Assembly (NCBI GenBank): GCA_013399895.1
Contig: VXBA01001185.1
Location: 303,408-367,407, forward strand
Direction: 5' to 3'
Source: Serilophus lunatus
Taxonomy: Eukaryota; Chordata; Aves; Passeriformes; Eurylaimidae
Length of the DNA: 64,000 bases
The notes below the pieces were generated by a model. That model worked only from the letters and a program-made list of their open reading frames with translations, was not told the DNA's origin and made no database searches. The position numbers and the translations under genes were made by a program. Shown in pieces: positions 40,921-51,092 of the stretch; the first letter of the stretch is position 1, and every line of letters begins with the position of its first letter.

Positions 40921-41125
40921 CAGAATCATAGAATCTTACAACGGTTTGGGTTGGAAGATCATCTTAAAGACCATCTAGTCCCAACTCTCCTGCCAGGGAT
41001 AGAAACATCTTTCACTAGACCAAGTTGCTCAAAGACCCATCCAAAATGGATATGAACACCTGTAGGGATGGAGAGTCCACAACCTCCCTTGACAACAACA
41101 GTGCTTTTATCTTGAGGAGTAGTAT
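40921..41125 (-). repeat. CR1 LINE 3'-end fragment
   Basis: Begins with agaatcatagaatc and ggtttgggttggaagatcat, followed by tctagtcccaactctcctgc and accaagttgctcaaagaccc. This is the antisense of the standard CR1 3' terminus. It is degenerate after about 41100. Confidence 0.88.
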
Positions 41126-42132
41126 TTGTACATCTTAAGCTAATTATTTGTCATCAATAAAATGAGCTAAAAAATTGATATCGGAATCCTCTATTGGTCC
41201 ATAGAACTTAATTCAGAGCTTAGCAGAGCAGAGACAAAACTAATTGTGCTGTCTCTCTCTCGCCATTTTAAAAATGCAAAATACAGTTTGAAAACTGAGA
41301 GGCCCAACTCTTTTGCCAACAAGAGAAAACCTTGCAGAAGCAGAAACAGCCTTAGAAACAACCTACAGGTCTCTGTAGTTTCAGTTTTGATGGCAGGAAG
41401 TGGAAGTCTTGGTGCAAAATTCCCTCCACTCCTGCCCTGGACTAGGAGCCTGCACACCCCTAGTAAGACACCCCTGGTGCTCCTAGGGGTACTTGGCTGC
41501 TTAAAGCTGCTGCTTTGTTCACAGCAGCAAGCTGTCATGGAGGTTGGGAGGCACCACGGACCCTGTTCTGGCTGGAGAGGGCCATAAAGCTTTCATCATG
41601 TTCAGTGGTAATTTGCCGTATCACACACTTCACAAACTTGCATTAGGGCTCAGAAAAGCTGAAAAAGTTTAAAATCACTGGTTACTGTTCTCCCAAGCTA
41701 CCATCCAAAGAGAAGAGTCTCTTTATGACACCCGTATTTATCCACTGTACCCAAAATTAATAACTAAAAGGAAGACAGATGCAAAATAAGAGCTCAGCAT
41801 ATGTATTGATTTCTAACACGTGTTGCAAAGTCCATCTGCCAGCTTCTCATATGATTTGAAGGATAAAGTCAGCCTTTTCTGGATCCTATAGAAAGCTGAA
41901 CTAAAATGTTAATTTCAGATCAATGCAGAAGAGAGAATTAATCTCCTAAGGGATCCCCTGCTGTGCAGTCTTACACATCCAAAACCAAAAGTAGCACTAA
42001 CAAGAAATGAGAATGCATTAAAATATGGAGCTGGTGTCACTTCAGCATGAAGCGGCTGGCCCGATTCATTGCCCTGTATCACAGATAAGGGAAATTAAAC
42101 CCTAATGAAGGTTTCTCTCTGCCTTGTTTCAG

Positions 42133-42454
42133 AACCACGACCGCATGTGCATCGCGTGCAGAATCATCTACCGGTCGGACGAGCACCATCCTCCCATCCT
42201 GCCCCCCAAGGCGGATCTGACCATAGGGCTACACGGAGAGTGGGTGAGCCAGCGCTGTGAGGTGCGACCAGAGGTTCTCTTCCTTACTCGGCACTTCATC
42301 TTCCACGACAACAACAACACCTGGGAAGGTCACTACTACCACTACTCTGACCCCATCTGCAAGCACCCCACCTTCACCATCTACGCCAAGGGACGCTACA
42401 GCCGGGGAGTACACTCATCCAAAGTGATGGGTGGCACGGAGTTTGTGTTCAAAG
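42133..42454 (+). CDS. APCDD1: APCDD1 coding exon 4
   Basis: Starts after acceptor gccttgtttcag and ends with one base of a split Val codon before donor gtagag. It encodes about residues 259-366: [54 protein letters not shown] and [10 protein letters not shown]. This is the first part of the second APCDDC domain and is visibly paralogous to exons 2-3 ([12 protein letters not shown] against [24 protein letters not shown] against [13 protein letters not shown]). An NNT sequon is present. The frame stays open past the donor for about 18 codons, but the splice site and the match to exon 5 fix the end. Confidence 0.97.
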
Positions 42455-44404
42455 GTAGAGTGGCTTGCTACACTGAGGGCAGAGGTAGTCAGGTCGTTAT
42501 GACCAAATGATTTGGTTGCTGATGATGTCATTCTCTGATTTTCAGGAGTTTGTAATTTCTTGGGATGTTTTCAGGTGTTGTGTGAATGTCCAGCCAAACT
42601 ATACAGCTGCAGGGAATTTTACACCACTGAAGCAATACTCATTTGAGGCAGATATCTTCAAGTACAGCACAAGAAAACAAGATTTCACATGACTAAGTGA
42701 TCTTGTAGTTCAGAGGCCAGATTAGATCTGTGTCCTAGGGCACCTTCAGTAGAGAGAAAAAAGCATTTTCAGAAGGCATTTCAGATCTGAATAGGTATAA
42801 ATAATTCTCTGTTGAAGACAGATGTAGCAGCATACATCTTCTCGTACTTTTCCAAGGGGCCCTCAAGCAAGTAATGGTGTCCCTAAAGACAGCCCTGATT
42901 AATCCCACCAGAGTGAAGACTAGACATATGGAACTAAAACCCCTTGAATACTTTGGAAAGCAGCGCTCAGTGGCGATGCCATCCAGGTCCCTGGAGCCTT
43001 CCTGTGCAAACAGTCCCAGGGCACCCTGCTTAGAAAGAGCTCAGAGGCCTGAACCACTCACACGAGCAATCTCCAAAACATGACGTCCTACCATGGCACC
43101 AGGCCCAGTGAAGTCTTTGGAAGCCTCAAGCACTCTGTATGCTTTTCTTATTTCATTTACCATGTGAGAAGCATAAAGCTTCTTGTACGTATCTAATTTA
43201 ATAAAGCATGTAACTATAAGAATTTACTAATCTGGGATTTTCATAAGGGTAGGAGATACCCTTGCATATCAGAACTTTTGCTTTTTAGAGCTGAATATGC
43301 AGCATGTCCCAGCTCAGCTCCTGGGATGAAATCCAGTTTTTGCTTCAATTTCTGGTTTATGCTATGGCAGCTTACCTTACAGATCAAGGTCACAAATTTG
43401 GTTTCGATAAAACTTGTAGGTTCAATTTTTATAAATTACTTTTTACACTATCTAGGGCAAATAATGTGAACTGTTATGGCATTGAGTCAAATGTCTGTTT
43501 ATAAAATCTCAAAATAAGACATCCAATAAATATTATTATAAAATCACTTGCACGGGAGTTTGGGATTTTGGTGTGTTGGGAGGTCTTGTAATTTGCTTCT
43601 GTTTTGGTCAGCACCAATCCATCCAGATCCCCTTTTCTTGACATACAGGGTCAGACATACACCAGGGAAAAAAGCTCTATTCAGCTTCTGTAAGCTCATT
43701 CAGTTTTGCTTTTCCAAACTTCTTAACTTGTCTGGGAAATAAAAGTTTATGTTCCTCAAGCTCCCTTGAAATACACACAGGTTAGAACTGAAGAAGCTGC
43801 AGCACTTCTACATTTGATACCACAAGCTCCAGCCAATGCTTAGATAGGAGAAAAAGCATCTGTTCTGTAGGTCAGCAATATTTTATAATTCATGCAAAAA
43901 AGAAGATGATAGTGCAGCTCTGGAGTTCTCTATATTTCCTAATTGGAACTAATTACTTCATTAGCTTTACAGAGTAACAGATGTTAAAAAATGATGGAAA
44001 ATACATGATAAACAGCCCCACTTATGGATTAATACAGATGGTAATAAAATATGAGTAAAGTTTTATTGTTTCCTCCTCTCCCTATCACCTACTATAACCA
44101 ACCAGGCCTTATCAGTAAAGGATTGCCTGGAATTTATGAGAAGCTCGGCTTAATCTCTGCCTGAGATGCGTGGCCATCAGGTTTTCTTCAACTGAGTTGG
44201 AGGGGCTGTTGTTCTGTGCAAAAAGCAATTTTTGCACAAAGTCAGAGACATAAAGTGATGCAAATAGATTTGCTGGCCACACCTGTAGTATGAAAAGAAC
44301 AAGGAGAGACAATTTTGATTTAACACATATGCCCTGATCTGCATGTTGGCTTTGCTTTTGTTTTTGTCCCTCTGCTAATAGCTCCTCTCTTCCTATCTCA
44401 ACAG
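42455..44404 (+). other. APCDD1: APCDD1 intron 4
   Basis: 1950 bp, with no recognised repeats or exons. It ends with acceptor ctatctcaacag. Confidence 0.9.
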
Positions 44405-44853
44405 TGAATCACATGAAGGTCACTCCCATGGATGTATCCACAGCCTCGCTGCTTAATGTTTTCAACGGGAATGAGTGTGGAGCACAGGGATCCTGGCAAG
44501 TTGGGGTTCAGCAAGACGTCACCCACACAAATGGCTGCATCGCGCTCGGCATCCGCCTACCTCACACTGAGTACGAGATCTTCAAAATGGAGCAGGATGC
44601 CCGGGGCAGGTACCTGCTGTACAACGGCCAGAGGCCGAGTGACGGATCGAGCCCCAACCGACCAGAGAAGAGAGCCACTTCCTACCAGACGCCTTTAATT
44701 CAGTGTGCTTCATCAGTACCCAGATCTGAAGAGTCGCCAGAGGAGAATAAAATAAGGCTGTATAGCAGTAGGGCACCGGAAAAATACCCCAGCATCCCAG
44801 CTCTTGCTTTGTTGTTTATTTGTACTGTGTCATATTGGAACATTCTCAGCTAG
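44405..44853 (+). CDS. APCDD1: APCDD1 coding exon 5 (C-terminus)
   Basis: Joined to exon 4 it restores [60 protein letters not shown] and a polar stretch, then ends in a hydrophobic segment ([20 protein letters not shown]) and stop TAG at 44851. The hydrophobic end is the membrane anchor that keeps the Wnt-inhibiting ectodomain at the cell surface. The exon contributes the rest of the second APCDDC domain and about 148 residues. The linker before the anchor is less conserved than the domain when compared with remembered human sequence, as expected. Confidence 0.97.
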
Positions 44854-47800
44854 AAGTGAAAACAACTTATTTTTCATGACTACAAAGCCAGGATTCCACC
44901 AGACTGGGGGTTGTTTTTCTTCAGCAAGAAAGGGACGTTTATTTTTCTTGATGCACTTGAATGCCTGAGAACTCTTGTTCTTTTCCTTACTTCCCCCTTC
45001 CTCCTTGAATCCTGAACAGCACTCGTTTGATGTTTGTGCTTTGAACTTCATCCAGTCTGATCCCTGGCCTGACATGACTGCACAAAAGTAATTGCACTTT
45101 AGGACTGCAGATTTCTGGAGGGAGGGAAGGGGTCTCCTTCTATTATTTTTTTTTAACTGCTGGGATGAACATTATGATCCTGCTTCAGCCGTCTCTGCTG
45201 CCCTACCGTTGTGGTGCTCTTCTTCCCAGCACCCGGGTTCTCATCAGAATTTGGCTCTGGGGAAGGGCTGAGTGTTGTGCCAATACTGTGATAGGAGCTT
45301 CCCCCTCTGACTTCACAGCTCTGATGTAGATACGTATCTAAGGAGGAAACCCACAAAGATTTATCTTACCGTTATCTCACAGCTCATAATACAAAAAGAA
45401 TCAGCAAATCAACAGTCCTGTGTTCAAAGAGCTCTAAATGGTTAATACCTCTAATTAAAAAAAGATATTCCGAGTAATTTATGCTATTTTTACAATCATT
45501 GAGTTGTAAAAGCAATCAGCGGTTTAATATTTTCTCATTCAACTTCGTTCGCTGTGTAATTGCTTTGAGGCCTCCCTTTGTATGTAGTGAGTAGTTACAA
45601 CCAAGCCCCCTCAAAGCCAGACAGCAGTAGCATTTTTTCTATTAGTTGCACACAGTGCAGGTAAGCTGCCAATACAAGGCTGCAGGGTTGACTTCTGTTT
45701 TCATATTTCTGAGGCCTTACATACTCTGTGTGCGGTATTTGTGTCGGCCAGGTGAGCAAAGAAGCAAGTGGGATCTAATATGTTCTGCAAACCTACTCAG
45801 ACATGTATTTTTAGTGATGTGACCTTATGTAGGAACAAGGAAAAGGGTTGCAGCAGAAAGCACTCCATGGCCCTAGGAGAGCAACAAAGCAGCTGGAAAC
45901 AGATCCACAGGTGGAGGAACACTGGACCAGCCTTGCATATGGAGTAGCAAGAGAAGCCCAAATGCAGTCACATCCTCCCTTTTCTCCTTGTTGAACTGTC
46001 CCAAAACATATCCGTTTCGTAGAGCTTAAATCAGCATTGGTTTGAGGAGACATTGCTGGGAAATAGGATAGGCACAGCCCTCAGAGAGCATTCTTCAGCA
46101 AGAGCCTGCCCTGGAAATTCTCAGATCTCCCTCAGTGGTAAATACATCCTTTGGGGCACTGATGCGAATCAGAGCAGACTCTAGAGGCAGTAGGGGAGGT
46201 ATTTAAGTCCAGCAAGGAGTTACAAGTTCATAGATGAACCGTGCTCCCCTGCTTTAACGGGGAGCAAACTGAGGGCATGTATTAACTGTGCAGCATTTAA
46301 GCTTTGGCTTTTACTGATGTACACATCTTTTGGTTGCAGGAGGAGCAAGAACCTGTGTAAGAAACATAAGGAGTAAGGTCACAGTGTTTCTTCACAGTAT
46401 CATCAGCTGCCCAGTCCAGTACTGTGTCAGAAAAAGAGGCTTTAATGTGTTATTTTCAGGATCATAGGAAAAGTATGTTAGTTAGTTTTTATTAAAGAGG
46501 ATGGGTATGGCATGATGTTCCTTAGATCACACAGGCAAAGCTTATTCCATCACCATTGACTACTCTCACATTAGGCAGCTCTATCTCTGAAAAAATGTCA
46601 ATGGCTAGAAGTTGCCAGACCATGTCCCTTCCCTGCACAAGTGCCACGCACAACTGAATCCCAGCTGAAATCTGCACATGCTTGTGATGCAGGACTGAAG
46701 CAGAGAGCAAAAGAACTGCCCCACAGCATGATCTTCTGTATTCATCAAGGCAGTCATCTACAGTTTGTTAGTGTTTTGTGGCTCCTCTGTAAATTGCCTA
46801 ATGTCAGAAATGTTGCAAGTTTCAAGAGAAAGATTTGTCTAGTTCTTACCTCTAAAAGCACATACATGTCTCAGCTCAGCTGTTTTGAATCACAGACTTT
46901 CAAAAGTCTGGGTTTTCCAAGGCAGTACAAGTACAATACAATTATGCTTCAATGTACAAATTGTACAATAAATGCTTTTTTTTCCCCCTCCTGTCATTTA
47001 AAGACACTTGAAGTATTTGGAAAAGGTCTTCATAATCCATTGCGAGAAATCTGATTGCGGCCTCTTGTAGTTTATTTGAAGTGTTGACCAGAAACACAGT
47101 TTTATGATCTGTCTTCTTAGCAGATGCTGCACCAGCTTCCCTGCGTGAGCCTATATATTTTTTATTTTTCTATTAGCCAATAGAAGTCAAATTGGACAAA
47201 GATGTAAGTCTTCAGAGTGCACAGTTTACGTGCTAATCCATATTCCCTGCAAGGTTTCTCCTTGGTTACAGGCATGGAATGAGGAGCTAAGCTTACCCAA
47301 TCTTTTGATTTCATCACACACTAAATTAACTGCTCCACAGCACCGTATACATTTGTGGCACAATATATTCCATTCATTTTATTTCTCCAACCTGACCTCG
47401 TGTGCTGGCAGCCCTGGCTGCTACAGAAGTTAAGCTGCAAGTGGTTTAGCAGTGTAAGACCTAGAAACTGAATGATTTGTCCCTTGCTGAAGTGCAGAAG
47501 CTTTAAAATAATAAACCATTAATGTTGGTATCTTCAGTAACTGCCAATGTTTCCAAGATAGGTGAAAGCTTTTCCCTCAGTAATACCCTACTCAAGGAGC
47601 CACCTGAGAGAAGAAATAGTAACCTGAAGAAATTCTTAGGCAAATTAGTTTAGTGGGTTCTATTTAAGAAATAGAAGAAAAGGGATCAGAAAAGTAAAAC
47701 TAAGCATTCTTACTCTGTTTCTATACCATTTACATATTGTGCCTGCTGCCCTGGGATAGAGCGTCATTTCTGTGAACAGAAATCTGTGTTTTAAGATACA

Positions 47801-48000
47801 ATGTCTGTCTTGGCTGAGTTGGAGTGTGCTTGCCTAAAGTGCAGGATTTTAAAAGAAAAAAAATCTTTTTATTTTTGTAAAGTTATAGAAGATATTTTTC
47901 TTCTCAACTATGTTCCAGATTAAACTGCTGGGGAAGTTTAAGCACTTGTTAAACTATTGATTTAAATAAAAAAAGCCTAACTGAAAAATTAATAATTTCT
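44854..48000 (+). other. APCDD1: APCDD1 3' UTR and downstream DNA; end not fixed
   Basis: Non-coding sequence after the stop. Candidate polyadenylation hexamers in the sense strand are ATTAAA at 46491 and AATAAA at 46967, 47510 and 47965. AATAAA at 46967 is followed by a T-rich element (ttttttttcccc), which suits a real site. The true 3' end cannot be set from sequence alone. Confidence 0.5.
46967..46972 (+). terminator. APCDD1: Candidate APCDD1 poly(A) signal
   Basis: AATAAA about 2.1 kb after the stop codon, followed within about 10 bases by a T-rich tract. It is the best-looking of three AATAAA candidates. Alternatives are at 47510 and 47965. Confidence 0.4.
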
Positions 48001-49634
48001 TTGCCTCCTGTACATGTTAGTTTCCTGTTCTGTTGACTTTTTCCTGTAAAAAAATGAAGGTGCCTCGGAAAGCAACAGCCAAAAACCTGTTTGTTGAGTA
48101 AAGTGTGCACAGAAAAGATCATTTTTCATTATAAAAACAGAAAAACTTTTTTTTTTTTCCAGAACATATCTGTCACTAGAAGCAGCTCTGATGGATGCAG
48201 CCATGACGGTGTGGGTTTCACAGCACATCTTCAGGTTCTCTGAATGAAAATGGGGCTGGAAGTGCCCAGTGAGTAACGGCAGTATTGGTGTTGCAAGGAG
48301 AGTAGGGTTACAGCAGCTGCATCAGGACAAAGGGTATGGTTCAACAGAAACCAAATATTTTTTATAAATGAGATGTAAATGAACAAACCAGCTATTGCAC
48401 CTTGGCTGCTTTAAGGGCTACAGCCTGGGGGAGGAAGCATGGAGGGATTTGAAAGGACCCTTTTCTTAAAAAAAAAAAAAAAAGAAAGAAAAACCTGAAA
48501 TGAACTGTGAAGGGAAAGCAAGCCACAGGATAACAAAAGCATCTTTCCTCAGTGCTTTGCAGTTTCGCTCCTGCCTCCCACTCAGAAAGAGGTGAAGTGT
48601 AGTGAGTGACCCTTCCACCACCACTATCAAGAGCTTTAGAGTTGACCAGTTTCTGAGTTTTTAGAAGTGACTGAGGAGATCCCTGAAAGATGAATCCGTT
48701 TTCAGGAAGTATGCCCAAAATTACAAGGTACTCTCTAGTAGCCTGTGAAATGGCCTCACTTCCACACAAAGCAGTTAGTATGGATGAATTCAGGCAATTC
48801 ATTGCAAGATTATGCAAGCTTCTACTTGGCATAATTTACTCAGTCCTGACACAACAGGGAAGACCAGCTAATAAAAAACAGCACAACTCATTCTGGTTTA
48901 TTCAGTTTCATTAAATTTCCATAGTTTTCTGTATTCCTTCAAGTCTTCTCCCCTAGTGCAATCGCTGTGGATTTTTTTCGCTGCCATTTGCTGCCAGCAA
49001 TGAATAATAAGGAACTCCACTTTTTATTCAGGCAGAGACAAACACAACCACAAATACCTTCAATAGCCAAGGAGGCTGTTGGCCTAAGAAATAATCTATC
49101 AAGAACCTCCTACCCATCCATTTTCTTCACGAGTCTGTTCCAAAGCATAGGACCAGTCCATTGGAAGGCTTCTAGCTATGGTGCTAGCAAGTTCTGAGGA
49201 CAGTAATCAATTCCTGCAGGTCATCCAATAATGGGAACTACCTGCGATGACCACCTCAAAGCAGGCAGACACAATTCCCAACATCCTTTCATATGAGAAA
49301 CACAGTGTCATTTCCAAAACAGTCTGTTGGAAAATGAGAAAGCTGTGCAGGGTAGTGCTATTTTCAAGCAAATTGAAAAAAGTTGGGAGAAAAAAATTAC
49401 ACTTGCAGATGTTGGGCACTAGGTCTCCTAGATTAATTCCGCTGAAATTTCATACACAAAATAAAAAAAGGATCAAACCTATATATTTTCATCCAGGGGA
49501 CAGATGATTGCTGGACAGACACATGCATTAGGAATTTCTTTAAATAAATGCCCAGCTACTAGATCACTTTACTTTTAGCGCTAACCAAAGACCTGTAAAA
49601 ATAATGGAAATAATGTATGGGCATCAACTTTGTT
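48001..49634. other. Intergenic, no gene seen
   Basis: AT-rich sequence with an A run at 48468-48484. Open frames, for example minus 48392-48832, are not protein-like. Confidence 0.5.
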
Positions 49635-50166
49635 AACTGCCCTACAAGAGAGCCACACCTGGAGTGCTGCAGCCAGCTCGGCACAAGATAGACACGGGCC
49701 TATTAGAGCAGGTCCAGAGGAGAGCCACAAAGATGATCCGAGTGCAGGAGCACCTCTCCTAAGAGGAAAGGCTGAGAGATTTGGCGCTGTTCAGCCCGGA
49801 GAAGACTCCAGGGACACCTTATTGCAGCCCTTCAGTACTTAAAAGGGGTCTATAAGAACGAATGATGGGGAGAAACTTTTTTGCAAGGGCTGTTGTAGTA
49901 GGGCAAGGGAAAACAGTTTTAAACTGAAAGAGGGTCGATTTAGATTGGGTATTATGAAGAAATTCTTTATTGTAAGGGTGGTGAGTCACTGGAACAGGTT
50001 GCCCAGAGAAGCTGTGAATGCCCCCTCCCTGGAATTGTTCAGGACCGGGTTGGATGGGGCTTTGAACAACCTGGTCTTGTCGAAGGTGTCCCTGCCCATG
50101 GCGGGAGACGGGGGTTGGAACAACATATTTAAGGCCTCTTCCAACCCTAGCCATTCTAGGATTCTC
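49635..50166 (+). repeat. CR1 LINE, 3' portion
   Basis: A relatively young-looking copy. It has 'gcaggtccagaggagagcca', 'gagcacctctcctaagagga', 'ttaaactgaaagagggtcga', 'aacctggtcttgtcgaaggt' and a terminal ccattctaggattct, all in the expected CR1 order. Confidence 0.93.
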
Positions 50167-50224
50167 TAAGGTATTCCTGGGAACAACCTCATCTGCCAGC
50201 CAACACGATTAATAGTTTCAGCTC

Positions 50225-50490
50225 TACAAAGAAGAGACCCCCAGGCACTCCGCCGCAAAGAGGAGCGCCCGGCGCGGACTCTCCGGGAGGCGGGAGCGGG
50301 ACCGCGGGAGCGACGAGGGCCGGGGACACAGCTCCATCTGGCGGCTGGAAACTGCGGAACGCCGGTTCCCCTTCCAGCATCCCTCCGGCCGGCATCCACC
50401 AGGGGAGGCGGGGGAGCCCAAAGCCAGCCAGGCCGTGGGGCTCTGTCTCCTTCATCGAGAACAAGCAGCAGAGCCTAGGGTAAGCAGAGG
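50225..50490. promoter_or_regulatory. Isolated GC/CpG-rich block between two CR1 copies
   Basis: Dense CpG sequence (for example gagcgcccggcgcggactct and gggagcgacgagggccgggg) in otherwise AT-rich intergenic DNA. It ends in gagcctagggtaagcag, which contains a consensus-like splice donor in the plus strand. It could be a small CpG island starting a non-coding RNA, or part of an unrecognised GC-rich repeat. No protein match was recognised on either strand. Confidence 0.4.
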
Positions 50491-50644
50491 CTCGTCATGC
50501 TGCTCCCTGGGCTGATTACGGCAAAGAACACGGAGCACTTGAGAAGGGAGAGAAGGAACCGTGCAGCAAGGCGAGGGTGACACCACCACCTCTCACAAAA
50601 GGAGCATCAGAGCCTGAGTAAACGTACAACAGAGACATGGAGCT

Positions 50645-51092
50645 CCGGAGCTACAAAGTTGATGGAAGACTGGCACATCTCTCTTATGAGGAAAGGCTGA
50701 GGGAGCTGGGCCTGTTCTGCCTCAAGAAGACACGACTGAGAAGGGACCTTATCAATGTCTGTCTACAAGAATCTAAAGAGGGGCTGCCAAGAAGATTGTA
50801 GCCAGGCCCTTTTCAGTTGTGCCAACCACTAGGACAAGAAGCAATGGGTAGAAACTGATGCACAGCAAGCTCCCCCAGATAAGAGGGAGAACTTTTTTAC
50901 TGTGCGAGTGACCTCCCAGTGAAACAGATTGCCCCCAGAGGTTGTGGAACCTCACTCACCAGAGATATTCAGAAACCATCAGGATGCGATGCCGTGCCAA
51001 GTGCTCTGGGATGATTCTGCTTGAGCAAGGAGCTGCGACCAGATGCCCCTCTGCAGTCCCTTCCAACCTGACCCGGTCTCTGGTTCTGTGGT
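50645..51092 (+). repeat. CR1 LINE, 3' portion
   Basis: CR1 modules in order: cttatgaggaaaggctgagg, gaagggaccttatcaatgt, gccaaccactaggacaagaa, gttgtggaacctcactcacc and a terminal cccttccaacctgacccgg then ttctgtg. Same orientation as the 49635-50166 copy, but a different, more diverged 3' subtype. Confidence 0.9.

Larger units (their letters stand above)
29478..42132 (+). other. APCDD1: APCDD1 intron 3
   Basis: 12.7 kb, with no exon-like sequence recognised. Repeats found are a (TG)n tract at its very start, a TA/CA microsatellite at 31831-31884, a (TTA)n tract at 39846-39866 and two minus-strand CR1 pieces near 40.1 and 41.0 kb. Open frames of 80-115 codons, for example 35657-35989 and 41191-41538, have no recognisable protein character. 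Confidence 0.85.
27146..44853 (+). other. APCDD1: APCDD1 gene, coding span of exons 2-5
   Basis: Adenomatosis polyposis coli down-regulated 1 is a membrane-anchored glycoprotein that inhibits Wnt signalling at the cell surface; human work reports binding to WNT3A and LRP5. Four coding exons join in frame with GT/AG borders and intron phases 1 (before exon 2), 2, 0 and 1. Together with one base from exon 1 they encode 495 residues plus stop, the length expected for residues 20-514 of a human-sized protein. Order: residual signal-peptide junction, two APCDDC domains (exons 2-3 and exons 4-5), then a C-terminal hydrophobic anchor. Introns 2, 3 and 4 are 1616, 12655 and 1950 bp. Exon 1, with the start codon and signal peptide, is absent and probably lies in the 17659-18021 gap. 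APCDD1 rather than its paralogue APCDD1L is supported by near-identity to remembered human APCDD1 and by VAPA (not VAPB) next door. Confidence 0.95.

Noticed and set aside
41456..41490. 8-bp inverted repeat acccctag...ctaggggt
   Set aside because: Short arms with a 19-base loop; expected by chance in a window this size.
46641..47054. 137-codon open frame after APCDD1
   Set aside because: Lies in the likely 3' UTR or downstream region and has no recognisable protein pattern.
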